Shown: one piece after another, positions 32,123-40,214 of the stretch
How positions within the stretch are numbered: position 1 is the stretch's first letter
Layout of the letters: each line of letters begins with the position of its first letter
Assembly (NCBI GenBank): GCA_942493235.1
Contig: OW818676.1
Span: 124,001-188,000 of the forward strand
Length of the DNA: 64,000 nucleotides
Direction of reading: 5' to 3'
Origin: ENR-C587 sp942493235
GTDB taxonomy: Bacteria > Bacteroidota > Ignavibacteria > Kapaibacteriales > UBA2268
Notes under the pieces: generated by a model
The model's database searches: none
What the model was told of the DNA's origin: nothing
The model's input: the letters and a program-made list of their open reading frames with translations, nothing else
Position numbers and translations under genes: made by a program

Positions 32123-34351
32123 ATGCGAAATATTTTTTATATTTTAATTGCATTATGCTCTATAATGTTTTCAGGATATTTATACTCTTATCCAGCTTAT
32201 TCTTCAGTTGAAAAATTAGTAGAAGATATTAATAATGTCGAAGCTGAACCGACAAGTGCCAAAAGAGTACAAAGCTATATGTTAGAGTTGGACTATGGAG
32301 AGCTAACTCTTGATGACGGATTATATTACCAAATCAAGCCATTTAATGATAGGATTTGTGCCGGTTTATTTGTTGGTAATGGTTATTTTGATTTTCAAAT
32401 TCCGAAAAATTCCGAAATAAGTTCTTTAATGAATATTTTAAAAGTTGATAGAATTAGCTCCGAAATCGAATGGGCGATAATTTTCTCCGGAGACAGCCTT
32501 GCGGAAAATCTCGGTAAACCATATCAAGCGGATTCTACTAAAATTGAATCATATAATTATACTAAATATTTTAGGGATTATTTCACTTATATAAATAAAA
32601 AAATCGTAGGACCGGTAATAGCTATGGACCTTCTTAACGGTAATTACTCTGATTTAAAGATAATTGTAGTAAAAACTGCTAAATTTTATAATCCGTTTAT
32701 TTATGTTTATTCTTCAGATGAGCGAGAAGAAGTTGGTTTTTATAGAGGACAAGGACATACACTCAGTGATTATATGGAAACACTTTGCTTAGGAACAAGA
32801 AAAAATTATGATGCTAAAGCAGATACCACTTTGAATAATAAAGATTATTTTATTGCAGACAAGTATAATATAAATTTAAGTTTCAGCAAAACATACAAAA
32901 TGGCTTTTGATGTAAGTGTCGATTTTACTGCCTTAAAGCCTACAAATAAGTGGATATACGGTTATTTATTTGAGAGAGCTAATATAAAAGAAATTCTTTT
33001 AAATGGTGAAAAATTAGATTTTTATATTGATGAAAATTTTAATATTTTTTTTGTTAATCTAAAAAAAACATTTAACAAAGGTGAGAAATTTTCGCTGAGA
33101 TTTATATATGACGGAGTCTATACAAGAACTACTTATAACGGTCATACTTATTTTAAAGAATCTGCATTTTGGTATCCGTTTTTTAATAAAGATAATAAAT
33201 CAATTTTTGATATAAAAGCTCAGTACTATGGTGCTAAAACAAAATTCATTTCTGTTGGGGACGAAATTGAGCATAAAGAAGTTGACGACATTATTTATTC
33301 CCACTGGGTTACACCGGAACCTCTGCTTGAAGCTTCCTATTTTATTTGCACTTACAGTGAAACCAATGAAAAAGCTCCTACCGGAGAAGACATAACAATT
33401 ATATACGATTCTCCAGCCGATTTATCTCTTTTTAAAGAAACTGTCAAAAATTCAATTAAATTTTATAGTACATTATATGGTAAGATGCCTTTTAAAAAAA
33501 TATATTTTGCACAGGGAACTTACAATACTTTAAATGCTTTCCCGGGATTAATTCAAATAGGCTGGTATTCGTCAAGCTTATTGAACACTAAAGGTTATAA
33601 ATTCGCACATATACCTTTCTCTATTAGCTATGAATGGCTCCTATATAGTGCTAATTCCCAAACATATAGAGATGATTGGATTACTAACGGATTAGCATAT
33701 TATTCAAGTTTACTTTATGCATTAAATTATTCAGCAGATATAAAAGTATTTGATAGATCGCTTGAATTTACAAATGAAGTGATTTTACGTAGCCAGAGCA
33801 TTACCGATGGTAAGTATTCACAAATAGCTGGATTGGGTTATAGAAACGATTACATTGAAAAGTCAGCAATGATTTTCCACATGCTAAGAATGCTTCTAAT
33901 TGACAATAAAACAAATGATGAATCATTATTTCTTAGTATTATAAAAGAGTTTTATACTAACTACAAAGGAAAGCTTTTCTCTTCAGATGATTTTATTAAT
34001 ATTGTTAACAAACAGACCGGAATGGACTTTAAATGGTTTTTTGAGCAATGGGTAAATACTTCTTATATACCTTCATATAAATATGCCTTAAAAACTGAGA
34101 TATTAAATGGCAAATATGTTATAAAAGTGAAAATCAAACAGGAAAAAGTACCCGGCGATTTTGCTATGTTAGTACCAATATCACTAAAAAATGATGATAA
34201 ACAAGTGTGCCATTACCGTGCGTTTGTTACTGGATTGAATTCTGTCGAATTTTCGCTTCCAGCTCAAGATAAAAAACCGGACGATATAATTTTTAATCCA
34301 GGCTATTCAGTGCTCTGCGAGACAGACGAAGTAAATTGGGAAGATTTATAA
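32123..34351 (+). CDS. Secreted M1-peptidase-like protein without zinc ligands
   Basis: A 742-residue protein with signal peptide (MRNIFYILIALCSIMFSGYLYS). The C-terminal half resembles M1 aminopeptidases: VEKSAMIFHMLRMLLIDN, DFINIVNKQTGMDFKWFFEQWVN and IKVKIKQEK follow the order found after the M1 active site. But where the family has HExxHQWW and, 18 residues later, WLNEGFA, this protein has FSISYEWL and WITNGLA (about 498-525). So the two His and the Glu that bind zinc are replaced by Phe, Tyr and Asn, and the catalytic Glu by Ser. It should not be a working metallopeptidase; it may bind peptides or act as scaffold. No T9SS tail is seen. Preceded by a repeat cluster. Confidence 0.72.
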   Translation: MRNIFYILIALCSIMFSGYLYSYPAYSSVEKLVEDINNVEAEPTSAKRVQSYMLELDYGELTLDDGLYYQIKPFNDRICAGLFVGNGYFDFQIPKNSEISSLMNILKVDRISSEIEWAIIFSGDSLAENLGKPYQADSTKIESYNYTKYFRDYFTYINKKIVGPVIAMDLLNGNYSDLKIIVVKTAKFYNPFIYVYSSDEREEVGFYRGQGHTLSDYMETLCLGTRKNYDAKADTTLNNKDYFIADKYNINLSFSKTYKMAFDVSVDFTALKPTNKWIYGYLFERANIKEILLNGEKLDFYIDENFNIFFVNLKKTFNKGEKFSLRFIYDGVYTRTTYNGHTYFKESAFWYPFFNKDNKSIFDIKAQYYGAKTKFISVGDEIEHKEVDDIIYSHWVTPEPLLEASYFICTYSETNEKAPTGEDITIIYDSPADLSLFKETVKNSIKFYSTLYGKMPFKKIYFAQGTYNTLNAFPGLIQIGWYSSSLLNTKGYKFAHIPFSISYEWLLYSANSQTYRDDWITNGLAYYSSLLYALNYSADIKVFDRSLEFTNEVILRSQSITDGKYSQIAGLGYRNDYIEKSAMIFHMLRMLLIDNKTNDESLFLSIIKEFYTNYKGKLFSSDDFINIVNKQTGMDFKWFFEQWVNTSYIPSYKYALKTEILNGKYVIKVKIKQEKVPGDFAMLVPISLKNDDKQVCHYRAFVTGLNSVEFSLPAQDKKPDDIIFNPGYSVLCETDEVNWEDL

Positions 34352-34392
34352 TCTTTTAAGCTTTCGCATAGCTTAAAATCAATAGCTGATAC

Positions 34393-34606
34393 AAGAGGCT
34401 GTCGAAATTTTGTCATTAGGAACGAAGAGAAGAATCCAGACAAAGCTAAATGTTGATAACTCTGGATTCTTCGTTACACTCAGAATTACGATTTGGTAAA
34501 TTTATAACTTCTCTGCCAGCCCATTGATAGGCATTTATTTGATTTATGATCTAACAATAATTACATTATTTCGTTTTTACTCAGCCTCTTTAGCGTGGGG
34601 GATTGG
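34393..34606. repeat. Diverged relative of the 284-bp element
   Basis: Starts with AGAGGCTGTCG and ends CAGCCTCTTTAGCGTGGGG, with the ATTC...GAAGAATCCAGA hairpin at 34412-34490. The left CAACCCCACGCT end is missing and the right third is unrelated to the other copies. Confidence 0.65.
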
Positions 34607-34646
34607 AGATAGGGAATGTCTGGTTTATACAAAATCATGTGCATTT

Positions 34647-34684
34647 AAAAAAAAGGAGCTTGATTACTCAAACTCCTTTTTTAA
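34647..34684 (-). terminator. Terminator of rpmB
   Basis: AAAAGGAGCTTGA (from 34651) pairs with TCAAACTCCTTTT with one mismatch, followed on the minus strand by T residues; 20 bases after the rpmB stop. Confidence 0.85.
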
Positions 34685-34702
34685 TATCTAATCAATGGGT
34701 AA

Positions 34703-34933
34703 TTATTTAACTTTTACGCCATTTTCTTTACACATAGCCAAATAACCTTTTTTATCTAAAGTCTTTAAAGCTTTAGTAGTTATTTTAAGCGTAACCCAAC
34801 GTTTTTCTTCAGGAATCCAGATTCTTTTTTTCTGTAAATTTGGTAAAAAACGTCTTCTGTTTCTATTATTGGCATGTGAAACATTGTTCCCATACATTAC
34901 TGTAGTACCGGTCAATTCGCATACTTTTGACAT
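34703..34933 (-). CDS. rpmB: 50S ribosomal protein L28
   Basis: A 76-residue basic protein: MSKVCELTGTTVMYGNNVSHANNRNRRRFLPNLQ is the standard L28 beginning, followed by KKRIWIPEEKRWVTLKITTKALKTLDKKG. It lacks the zinc cysteines seen in some L28. There is a TTGAGG ribosome site before the ATG at 34933. Usually rpmB is joined to rpmG; here it is alone with its own terminator. A TACATTTG box on the minus strand (34984-34977) could be the -7 element. Confidence 0.95.
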   Translation of the reverse strand: MSKVCELTGTTVMYGNNVSHANNRNRRRFLPNLQKKRIWIPEEKRWVTLKITTKALKTLDKKGYLAMCKENGVKVK

Positions 34934-34984
34934 ATTAACCTCAATATTTTATATTTATAATTTATTTTCAATTTTTCAAATGTA

Positions 34985-35215
34985 AATTCAATAGCTCTAT
35001 TATTTTTGAAAAATAACAGAAAGCAAATATAACACTTTTTTAAAGAACATACAAATATTTTTAAAATAAAAATGTTTTTTGATTCGATTATTATCTTTAT
35101 TAGCTGGCGACAGGAATTTGAGGTGAATAATATACTTCTTACATCAATCATCAAAAAATGGCACTTTTTGTAAACTATATAGAATTAGTATAGAATCAAA
35201 AAAAAGACCCTTCGT
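34985..35215. other. AT-rich gap upstream of rpmB
   Basis: No gene seen. It should include the rpmB promoter. The repeat elements of the next kilobase begin at 35216. Confidence 0.4.
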
Positions 35216-35348
35216 TATTGAGTCAGTGTAAATACTCTAATTAATTCATTTTCCTCTAATGCAACCTGATGGTTAACCGTCTGGTTGATATGTACTTAAC
35301 AGCTGTTGCAAATGTTCGCCCTCTCAATTCAGAGGCTGTGTAAATACA
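35216..35348. mobile_element. Non-autonomous repeat with GGTTAACC palindrome, copy 2
   Basis: Matches 28228-28370 closely over its first ~75 bases, through the palindrome (35263-35286, here with two changes that no longer pair) and on to GTACTTA; it ends GAGGCTGTGTAAATAC. Confidence 0.65.
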
Positions 35349-35393
35349 ATTTATCTACAGCAATTTTCCGCAGTTTTTATCTTCTTCTCTAAT

Positions 35394-35677
35394 CAACCCC
35401 ACGCTTCAGCGGCTGTGTAAAAACTGTCACAAGACGGCAAATATTATTCCAAGCACCATTCAAGTGGCATGTCTAAAAAATTGTCATTCTGAACGAAGTG
35501 AAGAATCCAGATAATGCTAACTTGTTGATAACTCTGGATTCTTCGTTACACTCAGAATGACGATTTGGAAATGTTTTTACTTTTTTAACAACCTCATCAG
35601 AGACTTTGAGTAATTGTAATTTTTACAAAAAGGGGAGTAGCCATAATTCTTTTTCCCCACGCAGAAGCGTGGGGTTG
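35394..35677. mobile_element. 284-bp miniature inverted-repeat element, copy 2
   Basis: Same length as 23001-23284 but in opposite orientation. CAACCCCACGCT starts at 35394 and AGCGTGGGGTTG ends at 35677. The hairpin core is at 35483-35561. About 70 bases near its right end differ from copy 1 and include an extra GTGGGG-type inverted end, so this arm may hold a nested smaller repeat. Confidence 0.8.
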
Positions 35678-36135
35678 AATGTAGTTGGGGTGGACATTTT
35701 CAATAGAATTTAGTTTTCACAAAGCTCGAATTTTAAGTGTGTTAGCAAATAATTGTTATTAGTATAAAGCAAATCCTTATATATCGAATATTGATTTTAG
35801 ATATATTATTGGATAAATATCTTTGATTTTTAATCCTAACTCCTTTAGGTGTTAAACAACGGTAATATAATGAGATACCCAACCAGTACTCTATTCTTTT
35901 AACAACAAAAAGAGAAGAAAGAATGTGGGGACTAAACAATGTTTATTACCGATGTTCAACAGCTAACGCCGTTGTAAGAAAGATTTCTTTATTTGCTTAC
36001 CCGCACATAATAGCGAAGAGTCAAAAAAACTAAATAATTGAAATAATATTTCTTTAATTCGCTAATAAATCATAATTTTGTGTTTCAATTTAAAACAAAA
36101 TTGAATTTTTATATGATTTTTAAAATATAAATATA
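35678..36135. other. Gap before glyA
   Basis: No gene seen. One TTCAACAGCTAACGC repeat lies at about 35951-35965. A possible -7 box TAATTTTG is at 36071-36078, some 75 bases before the glyA start, without a clear TTTG partner. Confidence 0.4.
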
Positions 36136-36150
36136 TGGAAGGATACTATA

Positions 36151-37458
36151 ATGTATGATTTCGTAAAAAAGAATGACCCCGAAATTTTCGGTGCAATTCA
36201 TAACGAATATGAAAGACAAAGAACTAAATTAGAGCTTATCGCAAGCGAGAACTTTACTTCTCCTACTGTTATGGAAGTTCAGGGTTCGGTATTAACTAAT
36301 AAGTATGCCGAGGGTTATCCCGGCAATCGTTATTATGGCGGATGTGAATTCGTTGATGTAGCAGAAGATATAGCTCGAGACAGACTTAAAACATTATTCG
36401 GTGCCGAATATGCAAATGTTCAGCCACACTCCGGCTCCAGTGCTAATATGGCTGTTTATTACAGTTTCCTTAATATCGGCGACACTGTAATGGGTCTAAG
36501 CCTTGCTCACGGAGGGCACTTAACTCACGGTTCTCCGGTTAACTTTTCCGGTAAATTCTTTAACTTCGTTCCTTACGAATTAGACCCTGCAACCGGACAG
36601 ATTGATTATAATCAAGTAGAAGCATTAGCACTAAAGCATAGACCAAAAATGATTACTGTAGGAGCTTCTGCTTATCCGAGAGACATTGACTTCAAAGCAT
36701 TCAGAGTAATCGCCGACAAAGTCGGAGCTTTCTTATTTGCAGATATAGCTCATCCTGCCGGACTTATTGCAAAAGGTCATTTGACTAATCCTATGCCATA
36801 TTGCGATGTAGTAGCTTCCACAACACATAAGACACTACGCGGTCCTCGCGGTGGTCTAATTATGTTAGGTAAAAACTATGAAAACCCATTCGGAATAGTA
36901 GCTCCTAAATCAGGCAGAGTTAAAAAAATGGGCGAAATCATCGACTCATGGGTAATGCCGGGTATCCAAGGCGGTCCGTTAATGCACGTTATCGCAGCTA
37001 AAGCTGTTGCTTTCGGCGAGTGCCTTACTGATGGCTTTAATGATTATATTATTCAAGTAATGAAAAACGCCAAAGCTCTTGCCACAGCATTGACTGAAAA
37101 AGGCTATAACCTTGTCTCCGGCGGTACGGATAATCACTTGATGCTTGTTGATTTACAGAACAAAGGAGTAACCGGTAAAGAAGCTCAAATTGCTTTAGAC
37201 CACGCAAATATCACTTGTAACAAGAATGCAGTGCCAAATGACCCTAAGCCTCCATTAGTTACTTCAGGCATCAGATTAGGCACTCCTGCATTATCTACTC
37301 GCGGTTTTAAAGAAGACGACTTCCGTCAGGTAGCGGATTTCATAGACAGAGTAGTTACTAATCACACAAGCGAATCTGTTATAAAAGAAGTGGGCGATGC
37401 AGTTGTAAAATTTGCAAGTAAATTCCCATTATATACTGAATTCGATGGTAAGTTTTAA
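36151..37458 (+). CDS. glyA: Serine hydroxymethyltransferase
   Basis: A 435-residue protein of normal length. It interconverts serine and glycine with tetrahydrofolate, the main one-carbon source. ELIASENFTSPTVMEVQGS, NKYAEGYPGNRYYGG, VQPHSGSSANMAVY and GHLTHGSPVNFSG are family blocks; the PLP lysine is K227 in STTHKTLRGPRGG. GGAAGGA lies ahead of the ATG at 36151. It is monocistronic; a hairpin at 37499-37522 follows. Codon use is more GC-rich at third positions than neighbours, as fits a highly expressed gene. Confidence 0.97.
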   Translation: MYDFVKKNDPEIFGAIHNEYERQRTKLELIASENFTSPTVMEVQGSVLTNKYAEGYPGNRYYGGCEFVDVAEDIARDRLKTLFGAEYANVQPHSGSSANMAVYYSFLNIGDTVMGLSLAHGGHLTHGSPVNFSGKFFNFVPYELDPATGQIDYNQVEALALKHRPKMITVGASAYPRDIDFKAFRVIADKVGAFLFADIAHPAGLIAKGHLTNPMPYCDVVASTTHKTLRGPRGGLIMLGKNYENPFGIVAPKSGRVKKMGEIIDSWVMPGIQGGPLMHVIAAKAVAFGECLTDGFNDYIIQVMKNAKALATALTEKGYNLVSGGTDNHLMLVDLQNKGVTGKEAQIALDHANITCNKNAVPNDPKPPLVTSGIRLGTPALSTRGFKEDDFRQVADFIDRVVTNHTSESVIKEVGDAVVKFASKFPLYTEFDGKF

Positions 37459-37498
37459 TATTTATGTATTTGATTATAATTATGATAATTTCCCACTT

Positions 37499-37522
37499 AG
37501 AGACGTTGCCTGCAACGTCTCT
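37499..37522 (+). terminator. Hairpin after glyA
   Basis: AGAGACGTTGC and its exact complement with a CT loop; followed by CTTCCATTTTTC, a weak T-tract. It may be a terminator or another short palindromic repeat. Confidence 0.55.
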
Positions 37523-37626
37523 TCCATTTTTCATGGAATTAAAAATAATTATTGCAAAAAACAGTTCAACTCAGTAAGCTCTTACCTTATTGAACTATAT
37601 ACTTAAATAAGAATCTGATTTCATCT

Positions 37627-38308
37627 TTACTTCTTTATAAATTTTGTTCTGTAATTACCTATCTGGATAAAATAAATTCCACTTGCTAATTTAGATACAT
37701 CAATCTTATTTGAAAATGCCAATGATAATACATTTTCTCCTAATTGATTAGTTATTGTAATATTCGTGTTATAATCCATATTTTGAAAATCAATATTCAA
37801 ATAATCTTCAGTGGGGTTTGGATATAATTTATTTTTGCTATTAGTATTTTCTTTAACATCTAATAAATAACCTAAAGGTGAAGTAAAATAAATACTGCGA
37901 ATTGAATCAGTTAGCGATTGTATATACTCAATTATTTGTTCAGTATGCTGATAATTTTCAAAAGATACTCTGAAAAAGCAATTTCTTCTTTTCTCATTAT
38001 CATCTTCGATTATTCCATCCTTAATATCTTTGAAAATAATTCTACCGCAATTACTTTCAAGTTTTAACAATGAATCTCTTAATTCCGGAATAATAATATC
38101 CGAAGCCGTTTTTTCTACATCGCCCCTAATTACATCTTGAAAAGGATAATAATTACGGTTAAACATAATAAAATATCCTTTTGAGGAATACAATTTAAGA
38201 TAAGTATAAGAACTCTCACAGGAATCGGTTTTTACACTATCAGGATTAGTAAAAACTTCAAATTGTTTTATTTCGCCATGAATTGTTTTCAAGCACCCCT
38301 CCGGCGGT
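37627..38308 (-). pseudogene. 3' part of a T9SS-cargo gene split by IS4
   Basis: This is the larger part of a gene cut by the element at 38309-39823. It has 223 codons from the insertion point to the stop. The last ~75 residues (LYPNPTEDYLNIDFQN... NQLGENVLSLAF... KLASGIYFIQIGNYRTKFIKK) form a T9SS sorting domain. The rest has no recognisable enzyme motif. A TTG at 38292 could restart translation but would lack the signal peptide, so the fragment could not be exported. Joining it to 39824-39904 with one target-site copy removed gives an in-frame 250-residue protein. Confidence 0.88.
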
Positions 38309-39823
38309 TAATGACACTAAGATAAATTTTATAATATCAAAAATATTTGTTATATTTGTATGTATTTGTTTTTAAATATAACAGGAATATAAAATGGAAC
38401 TAAATGAATCACTTCAAAAAAGCCACTTGATACACGAGGCATTAAAAACAGATTTGTCATCAGTATTAAATGAGGAATATCCTTTTGAATTAGTAGAGCA
38501 ATTAACAGAAAAGACAAGTCGCAATAGAGTATTTCCTGCATCAATAACATTGCTGACATTGATAAAAGCAAATCTAAGCGGAGACAAGAGTCTGAAGAAT
38601 GCGTTATTTATATATAATAAGAGCCACGAAGAAATAAAAACCAATATAGAACAAATAGAAGAAGAAAACAAAAAGAAAGTAAGAGAAAAACGAAGAGGAA
38701 GGCCAAGCTCTCACGAATTAAAAATACAAAAGAGCAAGAAGCAGTCTATATCTACAAGTACATCGGCATTTGCACAAGCACGAAACAGGATAGAAGAAAG
38801 AATAATACGAGAAGTATATAATGAATCAGTAAAAGTAAATTCACCTACTCAGCATCTCAAATTTCATGGCAGAGAAGTGTATATCACAGATGGTACTTAT
38901 CTACAAATGCAAGATACTAAAGAAATAGTAAAGAAATATGAAAAAAAAGAATCCAATGGCTATCCTCGTGGTTTATTAAGTGCAATAGTACATCAAGGAA
39001 GTGGCAAAATAGCTGATTTTGTATTAGATTCAGATTCTAAAAGTGAGCTTGAGCTTTTAAGTAGCTTAATAGAGAATATTCCAAGTGGGAGCCTATTATT
39101 AGCCGATGATCTATATAATTGTAACGCAATATTTATTCAATTAATTAATAAATCGATAGATATAATAGTACCGGGAAAACGTAAACGGAATTATAAAGTA
39201 ATAAACACTATAGCCCCCAATGACGAGATAGTTGAACTATCGGCAGAGAAAAAAATCGAAAATAATGCAAAAGCTAAATATAGAAGATCAGGCAATATTA
39301 TTGCGTAGAATAGAGTTTGAAGACGTGAATGTAGAGGGTAGAAAGTTAGTTTTATTTACTACAATATTAGATAAAAACATACCAAAAGATTTAATAATAT
39401 TAAAATATTTTACACGCTGGGATATTGAAATAACAATAAGAGAAATCAAGACAATAATGAATATAAATATAGTCAGGGCAAAGACACCGGAGATGGCGGT
39501 CAAGGAGGTAATGGTAGCTTTGATAGCATATAATTATATAAGAGAAATAATGTCAAAATCCGCTACTACAGCGGATTCCCCCCCCTTCGAAAATATCATT
39601 GGGTATTTCTATGAAGATACTACGAATCTACTTACTGACAAACTTGGTAGAGTCTATTCTCACTGGTCGCCTGGTAGAAAAAGAAATGATAGTAAAAATG
39701 AAACAGAATATAAGTAAATCTAATATTCCGTATAGACCAAATAGACATTTCACAAGGAAAACGAAAGCAGGGGCATATAAAAAGTACAAATGATTGAGTA
39801 TATTTACTATCTTAGTGCCATTA
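38309..39823 (+). mobile_element. IS4-family-like insertion sequence, 1515 bp
   Basis: Terminal inverted repeats of 16 bp with one mismatch: TAATGACACTAAGATA on the left and, read inward from the right end, TAATGGCACTAAGATA. It is flanked on both sides by the 10-bp duplication CTCCGGCGGT (38299-38308 and 39824-39833), the size usual for IS4. One transposase gene (38394-39793), broken into three frames, fills it. Intact duplications and ends show that the insertion is fairly recent. Confidence 0.93.
38394..39793 (+). pseudogene. IS4-type DDE transposase, in three frames
   Basis: Frame one (38394-39308 in full) carries the N-terminal helices and ITDGTYLQMQDT (first Asp) and LLADDLYN (second Asp). 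The reading then must move by +1 at the A-run of seven at 39249-39255 to reach YFTRWDIEITIREIK (the Y-x2-R-x3-E...K signature). A second +1 move at the C-run of eight (39578-39585) gives the family-like C-terminus ISLGISMKILRIYLL ... RPNRHFTRKTKAGAYKKYK ending at 39793. Without the moves, translation stops at 39308 and 39717. Each change is one extra base in a homopolymer: real decay, slippage expression, or sequencing error are all possible. Confidence 0.85.
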
Positions 39824-39904
39824 CTCCGGCGGTGTATAGGGTATTTGTGCATTCCCTGCATATACGGCAGAGAGCAGGACTAATAGAAATATCAATCTTT
39901 TCAT
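39824..39904 (-). pseudogene. 5' part of the T9SS-cargo gene split by IS4
   Basis: ATG at 39904 with GGGAG at 39915-39911. It encodes a signal peptide, MKRLIFLLVLLSAVYAG, then NAQIPYTPPE, and reaches the insertion point after 27 codons. Codon phase matches the fragment at 37627-38308 exactly. Confidence 0.88.
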
Positions 39905-39939
39905 AGAAAACTCCCAGAATTAATTTAACAAATATATTT

Positions 39940-40080
39940 AATAGCCTGTTGAATAACAAAAAAAACCAAAAATGTCATTCTGAACGCAGTGAAGAATCCA
40001 GAAAGCTAACTTGTTGATAATTCTGGATTCTTCGTTACACTCAGAATGACGAATTTATCAGGCTTTTTCAATAGGCTATT
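39940..40080. mobile_element. 141-bp hairpin element
   Basis: Ends AATAGCCTGTTGAA and TTCAATAGGCTATT are inverted with one mismatch. Inside is the GTCATTCTGA...GAAGAATCCAGA hairpin (39973-40050) that also forms the core of the 284-bp elements, here with different outer ends. It codes for nothing. Confidence 0.7.
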
Positions 40081-40214
40081 AAGGGTTTTGTCTTCTTACT
40101 ACATATATATTAGATTAAGTACAATAAACAATTAAAAATTCATTTCTGATAACAGTATTCATAATTCCTAACAATAGTACATAATAATCATTAGATTTCC
40201 AAATACTATTTTCA

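Noticed and set aside
34912..35154. 80-codon open frame upstream of rpmB
   Set aside because: Overlaps the rpmB start on the same strand in another frame and covers its leader; no ribosome site or family pattern.
37412..37606. 64-codon open frame after glyA
   Set aside because: Overlaps the end of glyA in another frame and crosses the hairpin; no ribosome site.
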